Shown here: one piece after another, positions 1 through 6,892 of the stretch | Layout: the number at the start of each line of letters is the position of its first letter | How positions within the stretch are numbered: position 1 is the stretch's first letter | NCBI GenBank assembly: GCA_003543035.1 | Contig: DPJL01000249.1 | Span: forward strand, 1-29,172 | Direction of reading: 5' to 3' | Length of the DNA: 29,172 bases | Source: Micromonosporaceae bacterium | GTDB taxonomy: Bacteria > Actinomycetota > Actinomycetes > Mycobacteriales > Micromonosporaceae | The notes under the pieces: model-generated | The model's database searches: none | Told to the model about the DNA's origin: nothing | What the model saw: the letters and a program-made list of their open reading frames with translations, nothing else | Made by a program: the position numbers and the translations under genes

Positions 1-1
1 C

Positions 2-574
2 AAGGGCTACAAGTTCTCCACCTACGCGACCTGGTGGATCCGCCAGGCGATCACCCGCGCGATGGCCGACCAGGCACGGACGATCCGCATCCCGGTGCAC
101 ATGGTCGAGGTGATCAACAAGCTCGGCCGCATCCAGCGCGAGCTGCTGCAGGACCTCGGCCGCGAGCCGACCCCGGAAGAGCTGGCCAAGGAGATGGACA
201 TCTCCCCGGAGAAGGTCCTGGAGATCCAGCAGTACGCCCGCGAGCCGATCTCCCTCGACCAGACCATCGGCGACGAGGGCGACAGCCAGCTCGGCGACTT
301 CATCGAGGACTCCGAGGCCGTGGTGGCCGTCGACGCCGTCTCGTTCTCGTTGTTGCAGGATCAGCTCCAGCAGGTGCTTCAGACGCTCTCAGAGCGCGAG
401 GCCGGGGTGGTCCGGCTCCGCTTCGGGTTGACCGACGGCCAGCCGCGAACGCTCGACGAGATCGGCCAGGTGTACGGGGTGACCCGCGAGCGGATCCGGC
501 AGATCGAGTCGAAGACGATGTCCAAGCTGCGCCACCCATCGCGTTCGCAGGTGCTCCGCGACTACCTCGACTGA
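2..574 (+). CDS. sigA: Principal RNA polymerase sigma factor, C-terminal part (5' end outside window)
   Basis: This is the C-terminal 190 residues of a group 1 sigma-70 factor (SigA/HrdB/RpoD type), which directs RNA polymerase to housekeeping promoters. The frame is open from base 2, so the gene starts upstream of the window. The first residues (KGYKFSTYATWWIRQAITRA) are region 2.3/2.4, which melts and reads the -10 element. Region 3 follows (IRIPVHMVEVINKL). Region 4.2 is the helix-turn-helix with TLDEIGQVYGVTRERIRQIE, which reads the -35 element, and the protein ends RSQVLRDYLD as principal sigma factors do. Conservation is so high that the family is certain. Which local paralogue name applies (sigA or hrdB) cannot be decided without the N-terminus. 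Confidence 0.97.
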   Translation, partial: KGYKFSTYATWWIRQAITRAMADQARTIRIPVHMVEVINKLGRIQRELLQDLGREPTPEELAKEMDISPEKVLEIQQYAREPISLDQTIGDEGDSQLGDFIEDSEAVVAVDAVSFSLLQDQLQQVLQTLSEREAGVVRLRFGLTDGQPRTLDEIGQVYGVTRERIRQIESKTMSKLRHPSRSQVLRDYLD

Positions 575-788
575 GAGTGTCGGGATCACTACAGGACGTG
601 ATGGCCATCGTTGTCGTCCCGTGACTGGTTGACGTGGCACGCTTGTGGCACGGCACACTGTGCCTACCACGTGTGACCTCGGTCCCCCGCGGGCGCTCTG
701 GGAACGACAGGGCTGGCAAGGCTGTTGGACGATAGGTGCGACGAACCTCAAGAGAAAGTTCAACGGTGACGACCGAAGGAGGAAGGCG
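575..788 (+). promoter_or_regulatory. Upstream region of the DUF7455 gene with tandem repeat and palindrome
   Basis: This 214-bp gap has no convincing gene. A TTGACG hexamer at 629-634 looks like a -35 element, but no good -10 follows at normal spacing; CACACT at 654-659 would need a 19-bp spacer. GTGGCACG occurs at 634-641 and again at 645-652, a direct repeat with an 11-bp period, about one helical turn. It runs into the perfect palindrome GGCACACTGTGCC at 652-664. A regulator binding here is plausible but is inference. Confidence 0.35.
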
Positions 789-1013
789 ATGACCCCGACT
801 CTTACGCCGCCGCCGGAGACGGTGGCCCCCTCGGCCACCGATGAACGGTGCGACCGCTGCAACGCGGCGGGGAAATTGCGTGTGAAGCTAGCCGGTGGGG
901 GCGAGCTGGTGTTTTGTGGACACCACGCCAACAAATACGCTGAGGATCTTGTAAAGATCGCCGTCGAGGTGGCGACGGACCCCGAGTTCAGCTGGCGGGG
1001 CTCAGACAACTGA
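789..1013 (+). CDS. DUF7455 family small zinc-ribbon-like protein
   Basis: A 74-residue protein of the actinobacterial DUF7455 type. Function is unknown. The visible hallmark is a likely metal site: C21-x2-C24 in the sequence ERCDRCNAAGKL, and C43 followed by H45/H46 in VFCGHHANKY. A proline-rich N-terminal tail of about 18 residues precedes it. The frame stays open upstream to 645, but I chose the ATG at 789 because GGAGG sits a few bases before it and the longer N-terminus does not look like a protein. It lies directly downstream of the principal sigma factor, a context often seen in actinobacteria. A strong hairpin terminator follows 11 bases after the stop. Family call firm, function open. 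Confidence 0.9.
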   Translation: MTPTLTPPPETVAPSATDERCDRCNAAGKLRVKLAGGGELVFCGHHANKYAEDLVKIAVEVATDPEFSWRGSDN

Positions 1014-1024
1014 GAGCTTCAACA

Positions 1025-1056
1025 AGAAAGGCGGCCAACCCTTGGGCCGCCTTTCT
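1025..1056. terminator. Bidirectional hairpin terminator
   Basis: A perfect 12-bp stem: AGAAAGGCGGCC at 1025-1036 pairs with GGCCGCCTTTCT at 1045-1056 around an 8-nt loop. It lies between the convergent ends of the DUF7455 gene (stop at 1013) and the helicase gene (stop at 1069), so it can serve both strands. The A/T-rich outer end of the stem supplies short T-runs in either direction. Confidence 0.85.
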
Positions 1057-1068
1057 GCATGTCCGGCT

Positions 1069-2784
1069 TCAGAAGGTCTGAATCATCGAGATCCGCTCCT
1101 CGAGCTGCTCGATGGTGGCCTGCGCGCTCGGCGGGCCGCCACAACGGCTGCGCAGCTCGGAGTGGATTTTCCCGTGTGGCAGGCCCGTCCGGTGGTGATG
1201 GGCGGCCACCAGTGCGTTGAGCTGCCGGCGTAGGTGGATTCGGCGCTCCGCCGCGGACATGTCGCGCACGGTCTCTCGCTGTGGCTGTGCAGGGGCACTG
1301 TTTTTCGCTCGGCGAGCTGAGGCGGCCTGATCCGCCTGCCGCTTGGACAGCAGCAACGTCACCTGATCGGCGCTCAGCAGGCCAGGCAAGCCTAAGAACT
1401 CCTCTTCCTCGGCCGTTCCCGTCTGAGCCGGCAGGCCGAAGGTGGTGCCATCGAAGATCACTTGATCGAGCTCGGCCGTGGCAGAGAGCGCCTCCCAGCC
1501 CTTGTTCAGCTCATCGCTCGCCTTCTCCGATTCCTGAGCCCGCTCGAGCAGCTCGTCGTCCAGGCCGTCCTTGTGCTTCGGCCCGCCGAGCACGTGATCG
1601 CGCTGCATCTCCATTTCGCTGGCCAGCCCGAGCAGTTGGGGCACGCTGGGCACGAAGACGCTGGCCGTCTCCCCCGGCCGGCGGGCTCGCACAAACCGGC
1701 CGATCGCCTGCGCGAAGTAGAGCGGGGTCGAGGCACTCGTGGCATAGACGCCGACCGCGAGGCGAGGGATGTCCACGCCTTCGGAGACCATGCGTACGGC
1801 GACGAGCCACCGCTTCGACGCGTCATGGGTGAAGTCGCCGATCTTCTTGGAGGCACCCACGTCATCGGAGAGCACCACGACCGGTTTCTCGCCAGTGGAC
1901 CGCTCAAGCAGCTTTGCGTAGGCCCTGGCGGCGTTCTGGTCCGAGGCGATGACCAGACCACCCGCATCAGGCATTCCACCGGCTCGCAGCACCTGGAGCC
2001 GCGCCTCGGCCGCCTTGAGCACCTGCGGCATCCAGTCGCCGGTGGGGTCGAGGGCGGTCCGCCAGGCCTGAGCGATCAGATCCTGCGTCAGCGGCTCTCC
2101 CAGCCGCACCGCGAGCTCCTCGCCGGCGCTTGTCCGCCAACGGGTCTCGCCCGAATAGGCCAGGAAGATGACCGGGCGCACCACACCCTCGGAAAGTGCG
2201 TCGCCATAGCCGTATACCGAGTCGGCGCGGGATCTGAGCACGCTGCTGGAGTCACTGCCGATGCGTTCGTAGGTGACGAAGGGGATCGGGTTCTCATCGG
2301 AACGAAAGGGCGTCCCGGTGAGCATCAGCCTCCGCTCGGCCTGCTCGAAGGCGAGCTTCACGCCATCGCCCCAGCTTCGGGAGTCGCCGGCATGGTGGAT
2401 CTCGTCCAGGATCACCAGCGTGCGGCGGGAAAGGGTGCGCCGGAGGTGGACCTGGGGGGCCATCCCTACCTGGGCATAGGTGACAACAGCGCCGTGAAAA
2501 TCGGAGGTTACGTGCACGTCGGCGTTGCGGAAGGCGGAATCGAGCTGGATGCCAACTCGGGCACCTGCCTGAGCCCACTGCAACTTCAGATGTTCGGTCG
2601 GGGCAACCACGGTTACCGCGTCGATAGTGCGATCGCGCAACAGCTCTGCCGCGATGCGCAGGGCGAAAGTGGTCTTGCCCGCGCCCGGCGTTGCCACCGC
2701 GAGGAAGTCGGGACTGCGCCCACGCAGATACTCGAACAAGGCTTTGCGCTGCCAAGCACGAAGCGGTGGAAAGGATTCGAGCAC
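1069..2784 (-). CDS. DEAD/DEAH-box superfamily 2 helicase
   Basis: A 571-residue ATP-dependent helicase or translocase. Motifs are in the expected order: Walker A ATPGAGKT at residues 31-38, motif II DEIH at 127-130, motif III-like LTGTPFR at 155-161, motif V MVSEGVDIPR at 332-341 and motif VI QAIGRFVRARR at 359-369. The short Q-motif-like start (LRAWQRKAL) resembles the UvrB/ResIII-like helicases. The C-terminal 200 residues are acidic and then basic, with no domain I recognise. The likely start is GTG at 2784, without a clear ribosome-binding site. It lies downstream of the channel gene, separated by a 99-bp gap holding a large nested palindrome, so it may be transcribed separately. The substrate (DNA or RNA) is not evident. 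Confidence 0.93.
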   Translation of the reverse strand: MLESFPPLRAWQRKALFEYLRGRSPDFLAVATPGAGKTTFALRIAAELLRDRTIDAVTVVAPTEHLKLQWAQAGARVGIQLDSAFRNADVHVTSDFHGAVVTYAQVGMAPQVHLRRTLSRRTLVILDEIHHAGDSRSWGDGVKLAFEQAERRLMLTGTPFRSDENPIPFVTYERIGSDSSSVLRSRADSVYGYGDALSEGVVRPVIFLAYSGETRWRTSAGEELAVRLGEPLTQDLIAQAWRTALDPTGDWMPQVLKAAEARLQVLRAGGMPDAGGLVIASDQNAARAYAKLLERSTGEKPVVVLSDDVGASKKIGDFTHDASKRWLVAVRMVSEGVDIPRLAVGVYATSASTPLYFAQAIGRFVRARRPGETASVFVPSVPQLLGLASEMEMQRDHVLGGPKHKDGLDDELLERAQESEKASDELNKGWEALSATAELDQVIFDGTTFGLPAQTGTAEEEEFLGLPGLLSADQVTLLLSKRQADQAASARRAKNSAPAQPQRETVRDMSAAERRIHLRRQLNALVAAHHHRTGLPHGKIHSELRSRCGGPPSAQATIEQLEERISMIQTF

Positions 2785-2817
2785 GAGGCGAGAGTCTATC
2801 GGCCACCCCTACCCTTC

Positions 2818-2883
2818 GCCGCAACTCCACAGGAGTTGCGGTTCTGCGGGCGCTAAGAACAGCAACTCCTGTGGAGTTGCGGC
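2818..2883. repeat. Nested inverted repeat (hairpin-forming intergenic element)
   Basis: The 19-mer GCAACTCCACAGGAGTTGC at 2821-2839 is repeated as its exact reverse complement at 2862-2880. Each arm is itself a palindrome with 8-bp halves (GCAACTCC and GGAGTTGC) around a 3-base centre. Pairing extends outward to 2818/2883, and GTTCT/AGAAC (2841-2845 with 2856-2860) pairs further inward. The element can fold as one long hairpin or as two small ones. It begins one base after the stop codon of the channel gene. It could terminate that transcript, although no T-run follows, or bind a regulator ahead of the helicase. Confidence 0.8.
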
Positions 2884-3537
2884 TTACCGGCCGATGAACT
2901 CGGATCCGTCGGCTGTGGCGTCGCCAAGCTTGGGTCGTGGCGCGGACCAGCGACGGTAGAGCGAAATGAGACGCACCACGAGGATCAGCAGACCGCAGAC
3001 GACCATGTTGAGCACGGTCGCCTGTTCCAGCCGGGTGAGAACCGCCACGGCCGCCGCTCCGATCAGCGCGGCCGAAGCGTAGATCTCCCGCTGGAGCACG
3101 ACTGGAATCTCGCCCAGCAACAGATCCCGGGCGAGCCCGCCGCCGATTCCGGTCAACATGCCGATAAGGCAGGAGCCCATTGCTGGTACACCCGCCTCCA
3201 AAGCCTTTATGGTCCCGGTCACGGTGAACAGAGCCAGCCCGGAGGCGTCGAGCAGGAGAATGATGCGGCGCATGCGCTCGAGGCGGGCGTGCCACCAGAA
3301 GACGGCCATGGACGCTACGGCGGCGGTGACACCGTAGCGCCAGTCATAGAAGGCCAGAGGCGCCTTGTCGATGACAAGATCGCGGATGATTCCGCCGCCC
3401 AGAGCGGCGACGAAGCCGACGAAGACCACCCCGAAAAGGTCCAGTCGTTTTGCGACGCCCAACGAGCCGCCGGCCGCGGCAAAGACCGCCACCCCGGCCA
3501 GGTCCCCCACCAGCAGGGCGGTTGACGAACTGTCCAC
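2884..3537 (-). CDS. Trimeric intracellular cation (TRIC) channel / UPF0126 membrane protein
   Basis: A 217-residue integral membrane protein of the UPF0126 (YicG/YadS-like) family, whose studied members form TRIC-type cation channels. It has about seven hydrophobic segments and an internal duplication: GGGIIRD at residues 47-53 and GGGLARD at 132-138 are the signature kinked-helix motifs, one per repeat. The first repeat opens GDLAGVAVFAAAGG and the second LDASGLALFTVTG. The basic C-terminal tail (YRRWSAPRP) probably faces the cytoplasm. The start is GTG at 3537, 9 bases after the stop of the DUF3039 gene, so the two are likely cotranscribed. Older annotations call this family glycine transporters; the substrate cannot be decided here. 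Confidence 0.93.
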   Translation of the reverse strand: MDSSSTALLVGDLAGVAVFAAAGGSLGVAKRLDLFGVVFVGFVAALGGGIIRDLVIDKAPLAFYDWRYGVTAAVASMAVFWWHARLERMRRIILLLDASGLALFTVTGTIKALEAGVPAMGSCLIGMLTGIGGGLARDLLLGEIPVVLQREIYASAALIGAAAVAVLTRLEQATVLNMVVCGLLILVVRLISLYRRWSAPRPKLGDATADGSEFIGR

Positions 3538-3546
3538 TCCCGCAGG

Positions 3547-3792
3547 TTAGTCGGACAGTGACTCGTAGATCTCTTTACATTCCGGGCAAACCGGGAAGCG
3601 GTTGGGGTCACGTGACGGCACCCAGACCTTGCCACAAAGGGCACGCACCGGCGTTCCCTCGACCATGGCCTGCATCAATTTGTCCTTGGGCGCGTAGTGG
3701 GACAAGCGCTCATGATCACCCTCGTCGAGCCGGTAGTCGACACGCTCTTCAAGGACGGTGCCTGTATCTGGCGAAACAGTAGGTGTGCTCAC
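3547..3792 (-). CDS. DUF3039 domain-containing protein
   Basis: An 81-residue actinobacterial protein of unknown function, recognised as DUF3039 by its conserved core HYAPKDKLMQAM and ALCGKVWVPSRDP followed by CPECKEIYESL. C53, C69 and C72, perhaps with H32, form a likely zinc site. The start is a GTG at 3792. It is the first gene of a leftward pair with the TRIC channel gene and is divergent from psuG, with 53 bp between the two start codons. No role can be inferred beyond a small, probably metal-binding, cytoplasmic protein. Confidence 0.92.
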   Translation of the reverse strand: MSTPTVSPDTGTVLEERVDYRLDEGDHERLSHYAPKDKLMQAMVEGTPVRALCGKVWVPSRDPNRFPVCPECKEIYESLSD

Positions 3793-3845
3793 CCGAACAT
3801 TCTCTCAGGTCCCTGGGGGAAGTCCCAGTCTGATTCGGTACCGTC

Positions 3846-4772
3846 ATGATCGTGCCCGACTTGAGCATCCATCTCGGCGACGAAGTCCGGTCAGCGCTCA
3901 GCGCGGGAGCGCCGGTGGTGGCGCTGGAGAGCACGATCATCTCGCACGGATTACCTCGCCCCGACAACATCCGCATCGCCCGGGAAATCGAGCAGACGGT
4001 TCGCGACCATGGCGCGATTCCGGCCACGATCGGCATGGTGGGCGGGGTAATCAAGGTCGGGCTGGACCCTGCTGACCTCACCCGCCTCGCCAACGGCGAA
4101 GACGTCGCCAAGCTCTCGGTGCGTGATCTCGCGATCGCCGCGGCCGTCAAAGCCGATGGCGCGACCACTGTGGCCAGCACGAGCGCGATCGCGGCCGCGG
4201 AGGGGATCCGGGTCTTCGCGACGGGCGGGCTCGGTGGGGTACACCGGGAGGCCGCACAGACTTTCGATGAGTCGGCCGACCTCGTGACGCTGGCCCGGAC
4301 GCCGATCGCCGTCGTGTGCGCGGGCGTGAAGTCCATTTTGGACGTCGGAGCCACGCTGGAACGGCTCGAGACATTGGGCGTGGGAGTCGTGGGCTACCGC
4401 ACCAAACGCTTCCCCGGCTTCTTCATCACCGACAGCGGCTTCGACCTTGATTGGCAGCTCGACTCGCCGGAGCAGATCGCCGCGGCGGTGCAAGCCCAGC
4501 AGGCACAAGGCGTCCACCACGGCGCCCTGGTGGTGGCGAATCCCCTGCCACCCGAGGAACAACTGGATCCCGAGCTGCACGACCGGATCCTCGCCGAGGG
4601 TCTGTCCATAGTGGAGCGTGACCGGGTGACCGGAAAGCAGGTGACCCCGGTCCTGCTGAGCCACTTCCACTCGGCGACGGATGGGGCGAGCCTGGCGGTT
4701 AACGTCCGCATCATCCTGCGAAACGCGGCCCTGGCGGCTCAAATCGCGTCGGCCCTGGCTGAATCAACATGA
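3846..4772 (+). CDS. psuG: Pseudouridine-5'-phosphate glycosidase
   Basis: A 308-residue enzyme that splits pseudouridine 5'-phosphate reversibly into uracil and ribose 5-phosphate, acting in the cytoplasm in breakdown of RNA-derived pseudouridine. The family signature is clear: VALESTIISHGLPRP at 25-39, with E29 as a likely catalytic residue; TIGMVGGVIKVGL at 61-73; AKLSVRDL with K89, the probable Schiff-base or ring-opening lysine; and SLAVNVRIILRNA with N286. The length is normal for the family. The ATG at 3846 is preceded by no visible ribosome-binding site. The gene overlaps the following kinase gene by 4 bases (ATGA), so the two are translationally coupled. The assignment is secure. Confidence 0.96.
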   Translation: MIVPDLSIHLGDEVRSALSAGAPVVALESTIISHGLPRPDNIRIAREIEQTVRDHGAIPATIGMVGGVIKVGLDPADLTRLANGEDVAKLSVRDLAIAAAVKADGATTVASTSAIAAAEGIRVFATGGLGGVHREAAQTFDESADLVTLARTPIAVVCAGVKSILDVGATLERLETLGVGVVGYRTKRFPGFFITDSGFDLDWQLDSPEQIAAAVQAQQAQGVHHGALVVANPLPPEEQLDPELHDRILAEGLSIVERDRVTGKQVTPVLLSHFHSATDGASLAVNVRIILRNAALAAQIASALAEST

Positions 4773-5698
4773 TCATCACAGTGGGTGACCTCGTCACCGA
4801 TGTACTCGCAGTGCTCCGGGCGCCCCTGGCCACCGGATCGGACACGCCGGCCACGGTTCACGTCTCCGGTGGTGGTCAGGCCGCCAACACTGCCGCTTGG
4901 CTGGCCTGGCTCGGGCAGCCGGTGACCTTTGTGGGTGCCATTGGAGACGACCAGGCGGGCCAGGACAGGCTGGCCGAGCTGCATGCGGCCGGCGTGCGTA
5001 CGCAGGTGAGCGTGCGGCCCGGTGCGAGCACAGGCAGCATCGTGGTGCTGACGTACCAATCCGAGCGGACGATGATCAGTGACCGCGGCGCCAACCTACT
5101 GCTGGCTCCGTCCGATGTGGATGCTGCGATTGCGTTGGGCGCCAACCACTTGCACCTGTCTGGCTACACCCTGCTGGATCAGGCCTCCCGGCCGGCCGGG
5201 CGCGCCGCACTCGCCTCCGCCCGCGCCGCTGGGCTGCGCACCAGCGTCGACGCCGCATCCGCGGCACCGCTCGCGATGCTTGCCCGAGATCACGGAGGTT
5301 CGCACCCCGGCGACGGCTCACCGGCCGAGATCTTCCCAGGATTCCTGGACTGGATCCACAACGTCGATCTGCTCATTGCCAACGCCGATGAGGCGCAGGC
5401 CCTTGCCGGTTACGGTGACCCGGGCGAGCAGGCAGCCAAGCTTGCCTATGCGATCGGCGGCGCGGCGGTGGTCAAACTAGGGGCCCACGGAGCCCTCTGG
5501 GCCGGGCCGGAAGGCCTGGTCCACATGCCCGTCGAGCCGGTGCACGTGGTGGACGCCACGGGCGCCGGAGACGCCTTCGCGGCCGGTCTCCTCGCCGCGT
5601 GGAGCGCCGGAGCAGACGTGCGGACCGCCCTGAACGAGGGTTGCCGTCTCGGTGCCCATGCCGTCGGCCTGGTTGGCGCTCGCCCGCCCGTGCGATGA
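4769..5698 (+). CDS. PfkB-family carbohydrate kinase, probable pseudouridine kinase
   Basis: A 309-residue ribokinase-fold (PfkB) kinase. The N-terminal glycine motif is VSGGGQAANTA at residues 32-42, and the C-terminal signature DATGAGDAF at 262-270 carries the catalytic base D268 and the anion hole. Because it overlaps psuG by 4 bases, the natural substrate is probably pseudouridine, phosphorylated to feed PsuG; this is inference from context, since PfkB sequences are poor guides to substrate. Some actinobacterial neighbours of psuG are annotated only as sugar kinases. A region rich in Gly, His and Pro around residues 174-188 (RDHGGSHPGDGSPAE) may be a loop insertion. Family certain, substrate probable. 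Confidence 0.94.
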   Translation: MIITVGDLVTDVLAVLRAPLATGSDTPATVHVSGGGQAANTAAWLAWLGQPVTFVGAIGDDQAGQDRLAELHAAGVRTQVSVRPGASTGSIVVLTYQSERTMISDRGANLLLAPSDVDAAIALGANHLHLSGYTLLDQASRPAGRAALASARAAGLRTSVDAASAAPLAMLARDHGGSHPGDGSPAEIFPGFLDWIHNVDLLIANADEAQALAGYGDPGEQAAKLAYAIGGAAVVKLGAHGALWAGPEGLVHMPVEPVHVVDATGAGDAFAAGLLAAWSAGADVRTALNEGCRLGAHAVGLVGARPPVR

Positions 5699-5723
5699 GC
5701 GGCAAACGTGACAGGATGAAGGT

Positions 5724-6065
5724 ATGAAGCGCGCCCCCATCCTGATCACCGACGCGCGCATCAGCCAGGAAGAAGAGCTGAAGCGGCGGGAACGCCGTTA
5801 CATCCTGATGATGACGCTGCGGGCGGGATGCGTCGTGCTCGCCGTGGTTCTGGTGATGCTGCGGGTGCCGCTGCTCGCGATCTGGCTACCGCTCTGCGGC
5901 CTCGGCATGGTGCTGCTGCCCTGGTTTGCCGTCATCCTTGCCAACGACCGGCCGCCCAAGGACAAGCACCGCATGAAGCGCTATCGCAGCAACACCGCGC
6001 CGGCGAACGCCCTGCCAAGCCAGCCCACTGGGAAGACCATCGACGCCGAGGAAAACACCCCCTAA
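5724..6065 (+). CDS. DUF3099 family membrane protein
   Basis: A 113-residue small membrane protein of the actinobacterial DUF3099 type. It starts with the characteristic ILITDARISQEEELKRRERR, then has two transmembrane helices (about residues 28-49 and 51-72) and a hydrophilic tail with NDRPPKDKHRMKRY. Function is unknown. It starts 25 bases after the kinase gene and could be cotranscribed with it. Its stop codon overlaps the stop of the convergent AlaX-like gene by 4 bases. Confidence 0.9.
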   Translation: MKRAPILITDARISQEEELKRRERRYILMMTLRAGCVVLAVVLVMLRVPLLAIWLPLCGLGMVLLPWFAVILANDRPPKDKHRMKRYRSNTAPANALPSQPTGKTIDAEENTP

Positions 6066-6793
6066 ATCAGGCGCACCCGCACTCGGCGGTTGGCCTTGCC
6101 CTTGCTCTCCACCTTGACGACCTCGACCTTGCCGATTTGGGCGGTGGAGGCGACATGGGTACCCCCATCGGCCTGCACATCAAGCCCCACGATGTCCACG
6201 ATGCGGATCTCGGTCTCCTCCGCCGGGATCAGATTGGACTGGGTGCGGATGATGTCCGGCAGCGCCAGCGCCTCATCGCGACCGAGCACCTTGGTGACGA
6301 CTCGGCGATCCTCGGCGACCTCGCGATTGACCAGTTCTTCCAATTTGGCCTTGAAACCCTCTGGTACCTCGGGAAGGTTGAAGTCCATCCGCGCCTCCCC
6401 CGGCTCCATGTTCCCGCCGGTCACCAGCGCCCCGAAGTCACGGAACACGACTCCACATAGGACATGCAAGCCGGAGTGTGTCCGCATCAGCAGACTGCGC
6501 CGGGTGTCCTCGATCGCGCCCACAACCTGCGTATCGGCGTGAGGGACCGGATCGCCCTCGGCGGGGATCAGGTAGAGGTCGTCGCCCTTGCGGGTGCCGA
6601 CGATCCGCGTTTCGACGCCTTGCCAGAGCAGCACACCGTGATCTGGCGGCTGGCCTCCGCCGCCGGGGTAAAACGCCGAGCGGTCCAGCACTATGCCCTC
6701 CGAATCGGAGTGCAGCACAGTGCAGGACCACTCGCGCAAGGTTGGATCGGCCAGGTCCAGCCGCTCGGTCCGGCCGTGATGCGTGACTCCCAT
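6062..6793 (-). CDS. Alanyl-tRNA editing protein (AlaX-like)
   Basis: A 243-residue stand-alone editing protein related to the AlaRS editing domain, expected to hydrolyse mischarged tRNA(Ala), typically Ser-tRNA(Ala). The N-terminal part carries the AlaRS/ThrRS-like second-additional-domain start (LDRSAFYPGGGGQPPDHG). The metal motif HxxxH is H106-SGL-H110. The second metal motif, usually CxxxH, reads DGGTH here, so D209 takes the place of cysteine while H213 is kept. Whether that change is a subgroup trait or alters activity cannot be judged from one sequence. The start is ATG at 6793. The gene is downstream of the osmoprotectant lipoprotein gene but separated from it by a strong hairpin. 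Confidence 0.93.
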   Translation of the reverse strand: MGVTHHGRTERLDLADPTLREWSCTVLHSDSEGIVLDRSAFYPGGGGQPPDHGVLLWQGVETRIVGTRKGDDLYLIPAEGDPVPHADTQVVGAIEDTRRSLLMRTHSGLHVLCGVVFRDFGALVTGGNMEPGEARMDFNLPEVPEGFKAKLEELVNREVAEDRRVVTKVLGRDEALALPDIIRTQSNLIPAEETEIRIVDIVGLDVQADGGTHVASTAQIGKVEVVKVESKGKANRRVRVRLI

Positions 6794-6830
6794 ACAGCGA
6801 GCCTAATCATCGGCTGGTGACATCTCCCTT

Positions 6831-6857
6831 GGCGGCCCGCGATGTTGGCGGGCCGCC
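6831..6857 (-). terminator. Hairpin terminator after the osmoprotectant lipoprotein gene
   Basis: A perfect 10-bp GC stem: GGCGGCCCGC at 6831-6840 pairs with GCGGGCCGCC at 6848-6857 around a 7-base loop. It lies 35 bases past the stop of the leftward binding-protein gene and before the AlaX-like gene. No T-run follows, which is common for actinobacterial terminators. Confidence 0.75.
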
Positions 6858-6892
6858 GGGTGAAGTCACTTGCCGTAAGCCCAGGCTTGACG

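Noticed and set aside
1462..2856. 464-codon open frame on the plus strand across the helicase gene
   Set aside because: It is antisense to a gene with intact helicase motifs and its translation has no recognisable domain. High-GC sequence often leaves such frames open.
3793..3845. Leaderless promoter reading for psuG from TACCGT just before the ATG
   Set aside because: The hexamer ends one base before the start codon, too close for a -10 box of a leaderless transcript.
3951..4742. 263-codon minus-strand open frame across psuG
   Set aside because: psuG is unmistakable and this frame has no domain.
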